64,000 bases of DNA from positions 124,001-188,000 of the forward strand of contig NZ_JOHY01000002.1 of the NCBI RefSeq assembly GCF_000721495.1, given 5' to 3'. The position numbers were made by a program, and so were the translations under genes. The notes below the pieces were generated by a model. That model had not been told where the DNA came from and did no database searches. It saw only the letters and a program-made list of their open reading frames with translations. The DNA is from Streptomyces sp. NRRL F-5123 (GTDB lineage: Bacteria; Actinomycetota; Actinomycetes; Streptomycetales; Streptomycetaceae). Shown one piece after another: positions 49,949-59,098 of this stretch; within the stretch, counting starts at the first letter, position 1; every line of letters starts with the position of its first letter.

Positions 49949-51673
49949 TCACGACATTGTGCTGAGGCTGGGGACGGCCTGTGAGTGCGAAGAGGGCAGT
50001 GTGACGCTGAAGACGGTGCGTCCGGGCGCGCTCGCGAGCTCCACGGAACCGCCGTGCGCGGCCACCACGGACTGCACGATCGCCAGGCCCAGACCCGTAC
50101 TGCCGCCACTGTGCGGTGTGCGGGTGCGGGAGGCGTCGCCGCGGGCGAAGCGCTCGAAGACGACCGGCTGGAGGTCGGCGGGGACGCCGGGGCCGTCGTC
50201 CTCGACCTGGAGCCGTACGGCGCCGCCGGGCAGCGGTGTGACGCGGGCGGTCACGGTGGTGCCGGGCGGGGTGTGGGTGCGGGCGTTGGCCAGCAGGTTG
50301 GTGAGCACCTGGTGCAGCCGCTGCGGGTCGCCGTCGACCACCGCCGGCTCGTCGGGCAGGTCGAGCCGCCACAGGTGGTCGCCGCCGGCCGCACGGGCGT
50401 CGCTCACGGCGTCCACGACCAGCGGGGACAGGTCGGTCGGCACCGGGTCCAGCGGGCGCCCGGCGTCGAGCCGCGCGAGCAGCAGCAGGTCCTCGACCAG
50501 GGTCGTCATCCGGGACGCCTCGGACTCGATACGGCCCAGCGCGTGCCGGGTGTCGGGGCCCACCGGCTCCCGGCCGCGCCGGGTCAGCTCGGCGTAGCCG
50601 CGGATCGAGGCGAGCGGGGTGCGCAGCTCGTGGCTGGCGTCCGCGACGAACCGCCGCACCCGGGTCTCGCTCGCCTGCCGCGCGTGCAGCGCGGAGGCGA
50701 CGTGCCCGAGCATGCGGTTGAGCGCCGCGCCGACCTGGCCGACCTCGGTGCGCGGGTCGGTGTCGGACTCCGGGACGCGCTCGTGCAGGGCGACCTCGCC
50801 GCGGTCCAGCGGCAGTTCGGACACCCGGGTGGCGGTCGCGGCGACCCGGCGCAGCGGGTGCAGTGCGATACGCATCAGCGCCGCGCCCGCCAGGCCCGCG
50901 GCGACCAGGCCGGCCGCCGACACCGAGACCTCCACCCACATGAGGGTCGACAGGGTGTCCTCGGTGCCCTTGGTGGACAGCCCCACCAGGACGGTGCTGC
51001 CGTCCGTGCCGGGCTGCGCGGACTCGACGCGGTAGCCGCCGAGGCCGGGGACGTCGAGGGTGTGCGGGTGGCCGTCACGCGGTACGTCCGCGAAGGCGGC
51101 CGCCTGGGCGTTCGTGAGCGGGGAGGCGACGAGGGCGCCGCCGGACGAGCCGGACGAGCCGGTGGCGTCGGTCGCGCTCACCGCCGCCTGCGCGACCGCG
51201 CCGGACGAGGTCACGACCGCGCCGACCGTCTCGCGGGGCTGGCCGCCGCCGATGAGGAAGCCGAGGGGGACGGTGTCGCCGCGGTCGCCGCGGGCGGGGG
51301 CGGTGGGGGTGGTGGGGGCCCGCTCGTCGTGCGGGACGTTCACGCCGGGGAGCGGCCCGCCGGGGCCGCCGCCGGGGCGACCGGACGCGCGGACGGACAG
51401 GTCGTGCACCTTGCCGTCGAGCTGGCCGTACAGGAAGTCGTGCAGCGCGAAGATCGTGACGGCGCCGATCACCGTGCACACGACGGCGACGAGCGCCACG
51501 CACGACGCGACCAGGCGGCGCCGCAGCGACCACCGGGGGCGGGCGACGCGGATGGCGCGGACGCCGGGGACAGTGCGGCGCGAAGCGCCGCGGGCGGGGT
51601 GAACGGTACGCCGCTGGGCGCCGCGGGCAGCGCGGGCAGCGCGGATGGACCTGCCGGGGCGCGGCAGGGTCAC
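49949..51673 (-). CDS. HAMP-type sensor histidine kinase (OmpR class)
   Basis: A 574-residue sensor. First helix at about 38-62, an extracytoplasmic domain of about 175 residues (low-complexity Gly/Pro/Thr), second helix at about 235-260 and a HAMP linker (ALHPLRRVAATATRVSELPL). HisKA has ADASHELRTPLASIRGY and HATPase_c has DGPGV and GGSTGLGLAIV. Start GTG overlaps the response regulator stop (GTGA). It phosphorylates the upstream regulator. Confidence 0.93.
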   Translation of the reverse strand: MTLPRPGRSIRAARAARGAQRRTVHPARGASRRTVPGVRAIRVARPRWSLRRRLVASCVALVAVVCTVIGAVTIFALHDFLYGQLDGKVHDLSVRASGRPGGGPGGPLPGVNVPHDERAPTTPTAPARGDRGDTVPLGFLIGGGQPRETVGAVVTSSGAVAQAAVSATDATGSSGSSGGALVASPLTNAQAAAFADVPRDGHPHTLDVPGLGGYRVESAQPGTDGSTVLVGLSTKGTEDTLSTLMWVEVSVSAAGLVAAGLAGAALMRIALHPLRRVAATATRVSELPLDRGEVALHERVPESDTDPRTEVGQVGAALNRMLGHVASALHARQASETRVRRFVADASHELRTPLASIRGYAELTRRGREPVGPDTRHALGRIESEASRMTTLVEDLLLLARLDAGRPLDPVPTDLSPLVVDAVSDARAAGGDHLWRLDLPDEPAVVDGDPQRLHQVLTNLLANARTHTPPGTTVTARVTPLPGGAVRLQVEDDGPGVPADLQPVVFERFARGDASRTRTPHSGGSTGLGLAIVQSVVAAHGGSVELASAPGRTVFSVTLPSSHSQAVPSLSTMS

Positions 51674-52527
51674 GCGGGCTCCCCGGGCTTGATCAGATAG
51701 CCCGCGCCGCGCCGGGTGTGGATCATCGGCGCGCGGCCGACGTCGATCTTGCGCCGCAGGTAGGAGATGTACAGCTCGACGACATTGGCCTGGCCGCCGA
51801 AGTCGTACGACCACACGCGGTCGAGGATCTGCGCCTTGCTCAGCACCCGGCGCGGGTTGCGCATCAGGTAGCGCAGCAGCTCGAACTCCGTCGCGGTGAG
51901 GTGGATGTTGTCGCCGCCGCGGCTCACCTCGTGGCTGTCCTCGTTGAGGACCAGGTCGCCGACGGTCAGCAGCGACTCGTTGCGTACGGCCGCGGCGCCC
52001 GAGCGGCGCAGCAGGCCGCGCAGCCGCGCGACGACCTCCTCCAGGGAGAAGGGCTTCGTGACGTAGTCGTCGCCGCCCGCCGTCAGCCCGGCGATCCGGT
52101 CCTCGACGGCGTCCTTCGCCGTCAGGAACAGCACCGGCACGTCCGGCGTCTCGCGGCGCAGCCGCGCGAGGACCTCCAGGCCGTCCATGTCCGGCAGCAT
52201 CACGTCCAGCACGACCGCGTCCGGCCGGTCCTCGCGCGCGGCGCGCAGCGCGCTCGCGCCGTCGCACTCCGTACGCACCTTCCAGCCCTCGTAGCGCAGG
52301 GCCATCGACAGCAGGTCGGCGAGCGGGGCCTCGTCGTCCACGACCAGGACGCGCACGGGGGAGCCGTCCGGGCGCGCGAGATCGGCGGTGGCGCTGGTGG
52401 CGGAGGCGCTGGCGGTGGTGGGGTGGGTGGTGGCGGCGCTGTGGCTCACGGAGCTCTTGGCGGCGCGGAGCGCGCCACCACCGGCTGCGGCGCCCTGCGC
52501 GGCGGGAGCGGGGGGTGTCGTCGTCAT
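51670..52527 (-). CDS. OmpR-family response regulator
   Basis: A 285-residue regulator with an unusual 55-residue Ala/Thr/Ser N-terminal extension before the receiver (VRVLVVDDEAPLADLLSMAL; phospho-site in VVLDVMLPDMDG; Lys in YVTKPF). The C-terminal winged helix has LTATEFELLRYLMRNPRRVL and TRRGAGYLIKP. First gene of the RR-kinase-GT2/GtrA-GT39 cluster, so likely activates or represses its own operon. A later start near residue 57 is possible. Confidence 0.93.
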   Translation of the reverse strand: MTTTPPAPAAQGAAAGGGALRAAKSSVSHSAATTHPTTASASATSATADLARPDGSPVRVLVVDDEAPLADLLSMALRYEGWKVRTECDGASALRAAREDRPDAVVLDVMLPDMDGLEVLARLRRETPDVPVLFLTAKDAVEDRIAGLTAGGDDYVTKPFSLEEVVARLRGLLRRSGAAAVRNESLLTVGDLVLNEDSHEVSRGGDNIHLTATEFELLRYLMRNPRRVLSKAQILDRVWSYDFGGQANVVELYISYLRRKIDVGRAPMIHTRRGAGYLIKPGEPA

Positions 52528-53461
52528 GGCCCCACCCTGTGGGCACCCTATGAAAGCCGTCTTGGCCGAATCTGTGAATCCTCTGAGAATTCGGCTCAGC
52601 GCTTTTTGGGTGGTGGGCGCTGAGGGGTGGGTGGTGCGGTTCGCTGCGCGGCCTTGCCGCCGGTGGGAGTTGCTCGCTCCGTTCTCCCCCAGCTTCGCCT
52701 GGGGCGCCCCGACGCAGCCGCTGTTGTTGCCCGGCGGGGCATCGCGCTTCTGCTTCGGTGGGTGGGGTCGGGGGCCACTCCGGGGGTACCTCCTCGGAAT
52801 GCGCGTCTGACCTCTCCCCCAGCGTGACGGGGAGTCGATGCGCATTCCTGCGGGGGCACCCCCGGATCGTCCCCCTCCCGAGGCCTCGTCGGCGGCTGCC
52901 CGCCGGTGGGGGTGATGGCGGAGGGAGCGCGGTTCGACCCCACCCGCGAACGCGCCCCGCAGGGCGCCGACAGCCGACGTCCTACCCGCCCCGGGCCTCC
53001 CGCCGCTGGGCCCCTACCACCCGCACGGGCCCCCGCCGCTGAGGCGGCGTCAGGGGACGGCGGGGCAGCCCCCGGCTGCCGTGCACCCCACGAGGGGGCC
53101 GTCAGCCGACGTCCTACCCGCCCCGGGCCCCCGCCGCTGAGGCGGCGACCGCGCACGGCGGGCAGCCCCCGGCGGTGGTGCGCCCCCACAGGTCGACAGA
53201 AGCCAGCGCCCCCACCTGCACGGGTGGTGGGGGTGGGAAACACCCCGCGCCGCCAGGCGCGGGAACCCCCACCGGCGGTCAGCCGAGAGTCCACCGCAGC
53301 GGCGGGGCAGCCCCCGGCGGTGGTGCGCCCCTCGCAGGGGGACAGCAGCTGGCGCTACCACCTGCACGGGTGGTGGGGGGAAGCACCCCGCGCCGCCAGG
53401 CGCGGGCACCACCGCGGCGGGAAGCTGCAAGGCCCATGGCGAGGGCGGACCCCGGAGGGGG
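52528..53461. repeat. 934-bp noncoding region with imperfect repeats
   Basis: No gene is supported. Near-copies seen are: CAGCCGACGTCCTACCCGCC (52973-52992 and 53103-53122); CGCCGCTGAGGCGGCG (53034-53049 and 53133-53148); GGGCAGCCCCCGGC three times; and a unit of about 52 bp with CACCTGCACGGGTGGTGG and CACCCCGCGCCGCCAGGCGC at 53212-53263 and 53358-53408. Several units are self-complementary. Spacing is irregular, so it is not a CRISPR array. Confidence 0.7.
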
Positions 53462-54184
53462 TCAGCTCAGGCCGCCGAGGCGGCGGTAGTAGGCGATGCG
53501 TTCGCGGTCGGGGGCGACACCGTAGGAGGCGTAGTAGAGCTCCTCCCAGCCGGGCCCGTAGTTGAGGGTCGTGCTCCATGCGCCGATCGCGAGATCGGCC
53601 CAGCGGTCGGCGAGACCGAGCGCCCCGAGGTCGACGTGGGCGGCCCACGAGCCGTCCGCGTCCAGGAGGGTGTTGGGCGCGCAGGCGTCCCCGTGGCAGA
53701 CGACGAGCCGGTCGACGGCCGGCGGATCGGGGAGGTCGGCGGGCACGTCGGGGTGGCCGCGCCGGAGCTCCACCGACCAGCTGAAGGGGCACGCGTCGAC
53801 CGGCAGCCGGTCGTGCAGCGCCCGCAGCCCGCGGCCCAGCGCGCGTACCGCGGTGCCCGGGTCGCCCTGCCACCGCGGGCTCACCGCGCTCTCGCCGGGG
53901 AGGCCCTCGGTGACGAGCCAGGACCCGTCGGGGTCGGACCCGTGGTCGACCGGGCGCGGGACGGGCGTGTACTGCGCGGCCCACGCCAGGCGCTCGGCCT
54001 CCGCCGCGAGGTCGAGGTCCGCGCCCGCGGGGGCCCACTTCGCGTACAGCTCGCCCTCCCCGAGCCGGAAGGCCGTACCGCCCCGGTTGTTGAGCCACAC
54101 GGCGACGGCAGGACGCCCTCCCGCGACGCGCGCTATCGGCGCGGGCACGCTCACCTCGCCCTGGGGCGGTCCCGAGATCTCCAT
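53462..54184 (-). CDS. Aminoglycoside phosphotransferase-family kinase
   Basis: A 240-residue APH(3')-like kinase: catalytic LVVCHGDACAPNTLLD (Asp in HGD), metal site HVDLGALGLADRWADLAIG, and an N-lobe with LYAKWAPAGADLDLAAEAER. It phosphorylates a hydroxyl of a small molecule. A true resistance role is possible but unproven; many environmental APH homologues act on other substrates. Stop lies at the edge of the repeat region. Confidence 0.87.
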   Translation of the reverse strand: MEISGPPQGEVSVPAPIARVAGGRPAVAVWLNNRGGTAFRLGEGELYAKWAPAGADLDLAAEAERLAWAAQYTPVPRPVDHGSDPDGSWLVTEGLPGESAVSPRWQGDPGTAVRALGRGLRALHDRLPVDACPFSWSVELRRGHPDVPADLPDPPAVDRLVVCHGDACAPNTLLDADGSWAAHVDLGALGLADRWADLAIGAWSTTLNYGPGWEELYYASYGVAPDRERIAYYRRLGGLS

Positions 54185-54245
54185 CCGGGCATGCTGCCCC
54201 CGGCCGCCTGCGGGCGGCCAGTGATTTTCCGCCCGGGCGGGGCGG

Positions 54246-54764
54246 TCAGCGCCCGGTGGGGGTGGCCTGCAGGTCGGTGCGCCAGTCGTTGCACGTCATC
54301 CAGCTGCCCTTCGGGTACTCGAAGGAGACCTCTTCCAGGAGTTCGAAGCCCGCCTTGCGGCAGACCCCGTTCGAGGCGGGGTGGTCGACGCTGGGGAAGG
54401 CGTGCAGGTAGCGGTTGCCGTCCCGCTCCCGCGCCACGCGGACGACCTCGCGCGCGGCCGCCGCGGCTATCCCGCGCCCCTGGAATTCGGGGAGCACGCT
54501 CCAGCCCGCCTCCCACACCGGGCCGCCGCGCCACTCGCGCTCCCAGAAGCCGATAGCCCCGGCCGTCTCGCCCTCGGCCGTCACGACCCTGAACATGCCT
54601 CCCTTCGGCAGCTCCAGATACCGCCGGTGCCGTGCCGCCAGTGCCTCCGCGCTCTCGGGGCCGCCGAGGTGGTCCGTCATCTCCGGCGTGTTGGTCCGCT
54701 CCAGCAGCCGGAAATCGCCCTTGTCCCAGGCCGCCAGGTCCACTCGCGTCACGTTCTGCGTCAT
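54246..54764 (-). CDS. GNAT-family N-acetyltransferase
   Basis: A 172-residue acetyltransferase: the acetyl-CoA loop VLPEFQGRGIAAAAAREVVR, preceded by AIGFWEREWRGGPVWEAGW, and ASNGVCRKAGFELLEE. Resembles RimJ-like enzymes. Tightly spaced (5 bp) to the PhzF gene upstream on the same strand. Substrate unknown. Confidence 0.88.
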   Translation of the reverse strand: MTQNVTRVDLAAWDKGDFRLLERTNTPEMTDHLGGPESAEALAARHRRYLELPKGGMFRVVTAEGETAGAIGFWEREWRGGPVWEAGWSVLPEFQGRGIAAAAAREVVRVARERDGNRYLHAFPSVDHPASNGVCRKAGFELLEEVSFEYPKGSWMTCNDWRTDLQATPTGR

Positions 54765-54769
54765 GGAGA

Positions 54770-55642
54770 TCACGATAGGGGGAGGGTGTGACAACGGCCC
54801 CCGGCCGCGAGCACCGCGCGGCCGCCGACCCGTACGTGCCGTGGCCCCGGCCCGGGTTCCGCGGCGGCCGTGATCGTGGCGGGGGAGCCGAGCGTGTCGC
54901 CCATGTCGGCGGCGATCCGGGGCACGCCGCGTCCGGCGAGGTGGGCGGCGAGGCAGGCGGTGCTGTTGGCGTTCGCGATGTCCTCGGGCACCCCGATGGA
55001 CGGGGCGAACATGCGCGCCGCGAGCCGCCCGTCCGAGCTGGGCGGGGTGTGGACGTAGACGCCGAGCAGCCCCAGCCGGTCGCACGCGGCGCGCAGCCGC
55101 GCGGGGTCGGGGGTGAGCGCGTGCAGCGCCGGGCGGCCGGCCACCGGGAGCAGCATGCGGGCCCGCCCGAGCGAGGCGATCACCGCGCCGTCCGCGATGC
55201 TCGCCCCGAGCGCGTCCCCCACCGCCGCCGCCTCGTCGGGCGTGGCCGCGTGCAGCTCCACGGGCCGGGTGCGGAATTCGGCGCGGTAGCCGGCGCCGTC
55301 CGGTTCTGCCCGGCCCGCGAAGGCCGCGCCGCCCGCGTGCAGTTCTCCTTGGAAGCGGCCGTTGCCGCGTGCGGCCAGGTATGCCAGCGCGGCCACCGTG
55401 CCGTGGCCGCACGCGGGCAGTTCGCCCTCGGCGGTGAAGAAGCGCAGGCGGGCGCGGCCGGGGGCGGAGTCGACGAAGACGGCGTGCGAGACGCCTGCGG
55501 CGGGCGCGACCGCCGCGCGCTCCGCGTCCGCCGCCCCCGCGGCCTCGCGCTCGGCGACGACCGCGGTGGGGCTGCCGCCCGCCCCCTCCGGCCCGCCCCG
55601 CCCGCACGCCCGTACCACCGTCACGCCCCACCGGCTGCTCAT
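54770..55642 (-). CDS. PhzF-family isomerase-like protein
   Basis: A 290-residue protein with the PhzF two-domain fold: FFTAEGELPACGHGTVAALA in the first half and ANANSTACLAAHLAG with GDTLGSPATI in the second. The catalytic Glu of PhzF is not clearly positioned (GGSPTAVV replaces GNPTAVV), so activity is uncertain. Overlaps the preceding gene by 4 bp; part of a four-gene minus-strand run. Confidence 0.8.
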   Translation of the reverse strand: MSSRWGVTVVRACGRGGPEGAGGSPTAVVAEREAAGAADAERAAVAPAAGVSHAVFVDSAPGRARLRFFTAEGELPACGHGTVAALAYLAARGNGRFQGELHAGGAAFAGRAEPDGAGYRAEFRTRPVELHAATPDEAAAVGDALGASIADGAVIASLGRARMLLPVAGRPALHALTPDPARLRAACDRLGLLGVYVHTPPSSDGRLAARMFAPSIGVPEDIANANSTACLAAHLAGRGVPRIAADMGDTLGSPATITAAAEPGPGPRHVRVGGRAVLAAGGRCHTLPLS

Positions 55643-56286
55643 ACGGGCATGTTGCCACCCGGCGCGGCAAGGGCGCGGGCCACCTCCGCGGGAGTCCAGT
55701 GGCCCGCGGCGCCGGGGCGGGTGGCGAGGTAGCGGGCGATCGCCGCGGGGTCCCGGCCTGTCTCGCGCAGCCCTGCGGCGATGACGCGCAGGTAGGGCAC
55801 GGAGGGCGGCACCGGCGGAACGTCGTCCAGGTGCCAGGGCGCGGTGAAGGTGAGCAGCGGGTGGCCCTCCAGCGCGCCGGGGCTGACGAGGGTCTCGTAG
55901 CGGCCCGGGCCGAGCGCGTGGCGGCCGGTGGCGAGTACGGGCGCGAGGTCGAGGTCGCGGCCGGGCGGCCCGTACATCTCCTGGGCGGCGATGTCGGAGA
56001 GCTGGGCGGCCGTCAGCAGGTGGGCGCGGGCCCATGCCGTACCGGGGGCGTCGGGGTCGTAGAAGGCGCGGCCGCCGTGCCAGACGGGGGAGTGCGTCGC
56101 GAAGTACAGGGCGCCAGGAAGCTCCACGGGGCGCGAACGCGCGGGCATCCGCGGGTCACGCGCCCCCGCGTACGTACGGGACCCGCCGGGCGGGCGGCCG
56201 CCCGCGAGGTAGCAGCGCAGCCGCTCGGCGCACATGTTGGAGCCGTACGCCGCGTACCAGACCAGGCCGCCCGCCTCCTCGGCCAC
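55639..56286 (-). CDS. Gamma-glutamylcyclotransferase-fold protein
   Basis: A 215-residue protein starting VWYAAYGSNMCAERLRCYL, the YGSN signature of the GGCT fold. Later YFATHSPVWHGGRAFYDPDA carries conserved aromatic and Asp residues. Often annotated histone-deacetylase-like or hypothetical in Streptomyces, which is probably wrong for this fold. The ATG overlaps nothing upstream; the stop overlaps PhzF, so they are coupled. Confidence 0.75.
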   Translation of the reverse strand: MAEEAGGLVWYAAYGSNMCAERLRCYLAGGRPPGGSRTYAGARDPRMPARSRPVELPGALYFATHSPVWHGGRAFYDPDAPGTAWARAHLLTAAQLSDIAAQEMYGPPGRDLDLAPVLATGRHALGPGRYETLVSPGALEGHPLLTFTAPWHLDDVPPVPPSVPYLRVIAAGLRETGRDPAAIARYLATRPGAAGHWTPAEVARALAAPGGNMPV

Positions 56287-56361
56287 TCCTGCGTCCCTTC
56301 GCCCGTCCTCGCCGACATCTGTATCAGGCGGGAACGCCGGGCGGGCGGCGCGACGCGGGCG

Positions 56362-57030
56362 TCAGCGGGAGAGCAGCACGCCCGCCACGGTCATCGGGCC
56401 GAGCAGCATCAGGGCGGTGCGTTCCACCGACAGCAGCGAGCGCAGCCCCGACACGACCCGCGGCAGCGGCCGTACGCCCAGGTCGGCGAGCGCGAGCCGG
56501 CTCATGTGCACGGCGTCCGCGCGCTCTTCCCGCGCAGGGCGCTCGAGCGCGTAGCGGCGGACGAGGCGCACATTGCGGAGGTCGCTGTCGCTGAGGCTCA
56601 GCCGGATCCCGGCGGTGTCGGTGAGGACGAGGTAGGTCTCGGCAGTCCCGTTGCGGCCGACCTCCTTCCACGTCCGCACGCCGCGCAGGTCGTGCAGGTC
56701 GAGGGTGCGGGGTCCGGCCCAGGTGCGGGCGGTGAGGTAGCGGCGGTCGGGGCCGTGCCGCCGCGGGGCGCCCCGGGCCACGCACAGATGCGGCAGGAGG
56801 GCGAGCCCGACGCCCGCGGCGAGCCCCGCGGTGAACATGACCGGGGCGGGATCGGTGGGCCGCGCGACGAGCAGGACGGGCACCAGCGTGAGCGCCGCGA
56901 CCACCCCGCCGAGGGCGACGGCGGTCAGCCGGATGCGCCGCAACTGCAGGGAGCGGACCGCCTCGCCGACCGGATCCGCCGCGTCCGCAGGGGCCGCCGG
57001 AGGCGCGGGCGCGGCGTCGTCATCGGGCAT
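56362..57030 (-). CDS. Membrane protein with PH-like domain
   Basis: A 222-residue protein with two helices at about 37-82 (LTAVALGGVVAALTLVPVLL), then a soluble domain YLTARTWAGPRTLDLHDLRG similar to bacterial PH domains, and a final hydrophobic segment. Role unknown. An in-frame start at 57066 would add 12 residues. Confidence 0.65.
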   Translation of the reverse strand: MPDDDAAPAPPAAPADAADPVGEAVRSLQLRRIRLTAVALGGVVAALTLVPVLLVARPTDPAPVMFTAGLAAGVGLALLPHLCVARGAPRRHGPDRRYLTARTWAGPRTLDLHDLRGVRTWKEVGRNGTAETYLVLTDTAGIRLSLSDSDLRNVRLVRRYALERPAREERADAVHMSRLALADLGVRPLPRVVSGLRSLLSVERTALMLLGPMTVAGVLLSR

Positions 57031-57234
57031 GAGGAGAGTAGGCAACCGCCTCACTCCGGGTGTCAAGCCTCGCGCGACGGTACGCCCACGGGACCACCGC
57101 AGGCCGCGATGCCCCCTCGCTGCGCCGACGCTCGGGGCCGGCGACCTGGCCCCTGCCGACGCCGACGGGCAGGTGTCGGCCCGTCACCGCCCGAGGCAGA
57201 GGCCGGCTCCTCGTCCGCAGCTCTGCAGCTCTTA

Positions 57235-57256
57235 CACGCCTGACACGTCAGGCGTG
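57235..57256. promoter_or_regulatory. Perfect 22-bp palindrome
   Basis: CACGCCTGAC-AC-GTCAGGCGTG, 10-bp arms, in the gap between the membrane protein start (57030) and the TetR stop (57316). It could be an operator for the membrane-protein gene or a short terminator for the TetR transcript on the minus strand. Confidence 0.6.
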
Positions 57257-57315
57257 CACAGGTTGCGGTGGACCACCTCGTGGCCCGCCCCCGGCGGAGG
57301 CGGCGGACCCGGCCG

Positions 57316-57990
57316 TCACCGCGCCCCGGGCGAACCGAGCGCCCCCGGCCCGGCGGGCACGCCGCCTCCGCCGGGGGCACCCGGCACGGCCGCCGCCGCG
57401 ACGACCGCCGCGACGAGGCGACGCACGGCCGCACGGTCCGGGCCTTCCGGCCCCGCGTCCGCAGGCCGCTCTCGGTCGGCGAAGATCAGGTGGCCGCCGC
57501 CGACGAGGGAGAGCGTCAGCGCGTCCACATCCGCGTCCGGGGCGATGCGGCCGAGGTCGCGCTCGGCGGCCAGATACGCGCCGACCGCCTGCGTGGCCTG
57601 CCCCAGGACCGCGATGCCGCCACCCGGCGTGGCCTCCCGCAGCCGCGCCCGCAAGGCGTCCCGGAAGGTGATGAGCGGGATGATCGCCACCGGGACCGGC
57701 CCGAACAGCGCGGTCAGCGCCCCGGTGAGGTTGTCGACGACGCTGCCCTCCCCCGCCGACGCGCGCAGCACCCGCGCCTGCTCCTCCAGCTCCGCCGCCC
57801 GGTCGAGGACGAGTTCGGCCAGGAAGGCGTCGAAGTCGGCGAAGTGCCGGTGCAGCACTCCCTTGGCGCAACCCGCCTCGTCGGTGACGGCCCTGCTGGT
57901 GAGCCCGTTCGGCCCGGACCGCAGCAGGATGCGCTCCGCGGCGTCGAAGAGCTGCTGCCGCGCGTCGCGCAGATGCACACCGGTCGGCAT
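57316..57990 (-). CDS. TetR/AcrR-family repressor
   Basis: A 224-residue regulator: HTH with RQQLFDAAERILLRSGPNGL, SRAVTDEAGCAKGVLHRHFA and DFDAFLAELVLDRAAELEE, then a variable ligand domain and a Gly/Pro-rich tail. The ATG at 57990 starts the fold; a start at 58086 would cross the operators. It is divergent from the methyltransferase at 58087 and should bind the paired palindromes over that promoter. Confidence 0.88.
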   Translation of the reverse strand: MPTGVHLRDARQQLFDAAERILLRSGPNGLTSRAVTDEAGCAKGVLHRHFADFDAFLAELVLDRAAELEEQARVLRASAGEGSVVDNLTGALTALFGPVPVAIIPLITFRDALRARLREATPGGGIAVLGQATQAVGAYLAAERDLGRIAPDADVDALTLSLVGGGHLIFADRERPADAGPEGPDRAAVRRLVAAVVAAAAVPGAPGGGGVPAGPGALGSPGAR

Positions 57991-58051
57991 GCGCCGCTCC
58001 CCTCTCACCTGCGGGCGGTCCGCTGTCGGCCGCCGCCCTGACGGCCGATTG

Positions 58052-58095
58052 TTGCTCAGTGGGCACACGCCCACTAAGGTGGGCACATGCCCACT
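58052..58095 (+). promoter_or_regulatory. Leaderless promoter overlapped by two TetR operators
   Basis: TTGCTC (58052-58057), 17 bp, TAAGGT (58075-58080), then the ATG at 58087. Palindromes AGTGGGC-ACAC-GCCCACT (58058-58075) and GGTGGGC-ACAT-GCCCACT (58078-58095) are 20 bp apart, two helical turns, covering the spacer, -10 and start codon. The start codon itself is inside the second operator. Confidence 0.75.
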
Positions 58096-58971
58096 TTACC
58101 GCCACGACCCCCGGATCAGGCCCCGCCCACCACGGGCTCCCCGCGTCCCGCACCGGACTCCGCCGGCGGTCCCGCGCCCCACACCGCCCGCCGCATGGCC
58201 GAGTCCTTCGGCGAGAACGCGGGGCAGTACGACGCAGCCCGGCCCGGCTACCCCGACGCGCTCATCGCCCGGATCGTCGCCGGCATGCCCGCACCCGACG
58301 ACCCCGCCCGGCCCGACGTCCTGGACGTGGGCTGCGGCACCGGCATCGCCGCCCGGCAGTTCCAGGCCGCCGGGTGCCTCGTCCTGGGTGTCGAGCCCGA
58401 CCCGCGCATGGCCGCCTTCGCCCAGGCGCGCGGGCTGCCCGTCGAGGTCGCGACGTTCGAGGCGTGGGAGCCCGCCGGCCGCACCTTCAACGCGGTCGTT
58501 GCCGCCCAGTCCTGGCACTGGGTGGACCCCGCCGCGGGTGCCGCCCGGGCCGCCGAGGTGCTGCGCCCCGGCGGGCGGCTCGCCGTCTTCGGGCACGTCT
58601 ACGAGCCGCCGCCCGAAGTCGCCGAGCCCTTCGCCGCCGCCTTCCGCCGTGCCGTCCCCGACTCCCCGTTGAGCACCCAGCCCGCGCGCCGCCCGCTCGA
58701 CGCCTACCAAGCCCTCTACGCGACGTTCGCCGACGCCATCCGCGACACCGGCTCCTTCGACGCCCCCGAGCACTGGCGCTACGACTGGCAGCGCCCGTAC
58801 ACCCGCGACGAATGGCTCGCCCTGCTCCCCACGACCGGCGGTCTCACCCGGCTCACCGCCGCCCAGCTGTCCGTGATCCTCTCCGACGTCGGCACGGCGA
58901 TCGACGCCCTCGGCGGCGCCTTCACGATGCCGTTCACCACTCTGGCAACAACCGCGGTCCTGCTGTCCTGA
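58087..58971 (+). CDS. Class I SAM-dependent methyltransferase
   Basis: A 294-residue methyltransferase: after a 35-residue Pro-rich start, motif I VLDVGCGTGIAARQF, post-I VLGVEPDPRMAAFAQARG, motif II-like VVAAQSWHWVDPAAG, motif III LRPGGRLAVFGHV. The HWVD form is typical of the small-molecule or sterol-like UbiE/COQ5 branch. Probably repressed by the divergent TetR, so its product may relate to a ligand the TetR senses. Confidence 0.9.
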   Translation: MPTLPPRPPDQAPPTTGSPRPAPDSAGGPAPHTARRMAESFGENAGQYDAARPGYPDALIARIVAGMPAPDDPARPDVLDVGCGTGIAARQFQAAGCLVLGVEPDPRMAAFAQARGLPVEVATFEAWEPAGRTFNAVVAAQSWHWVDPAAGAARAAEVLRPGGRLAVFGHVYEPPPEVAEPFAAAFRRAVPDSPLSTQPARRPLDAYQALYATFADAIRDTGSFDAPEHWRYDWQRPYTRDEWLALLPTTGGLTRLTAAQLSVILSDVGTAIDALGGAFTMPFTTLATTAVLLS

Positions 58972-59098
58972 CAGCTGTCAGGACCACCCCGCCCCGCCAT
59001 CCGCTATTCCCGCGCGCACCGCGTACCCGGCACCGCGTACCCGGCGCCCCGCGCCCCGCCCGCAGGAGACCCGCCGCCCAGCGGGCACCCGCATGCGC

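Noticed and set aside
53020..53460. CRISPR array
   Set aside because: Repeat units vary in length and sequence, spacing is irregular, units are GC palindromes and no cas gene is present.
53462..54184. Antibiotic resistance gene
   Set aside because: The APH catalytic motifs are general to the family and nothing in sequence or context shows aminoglycoside specificity.
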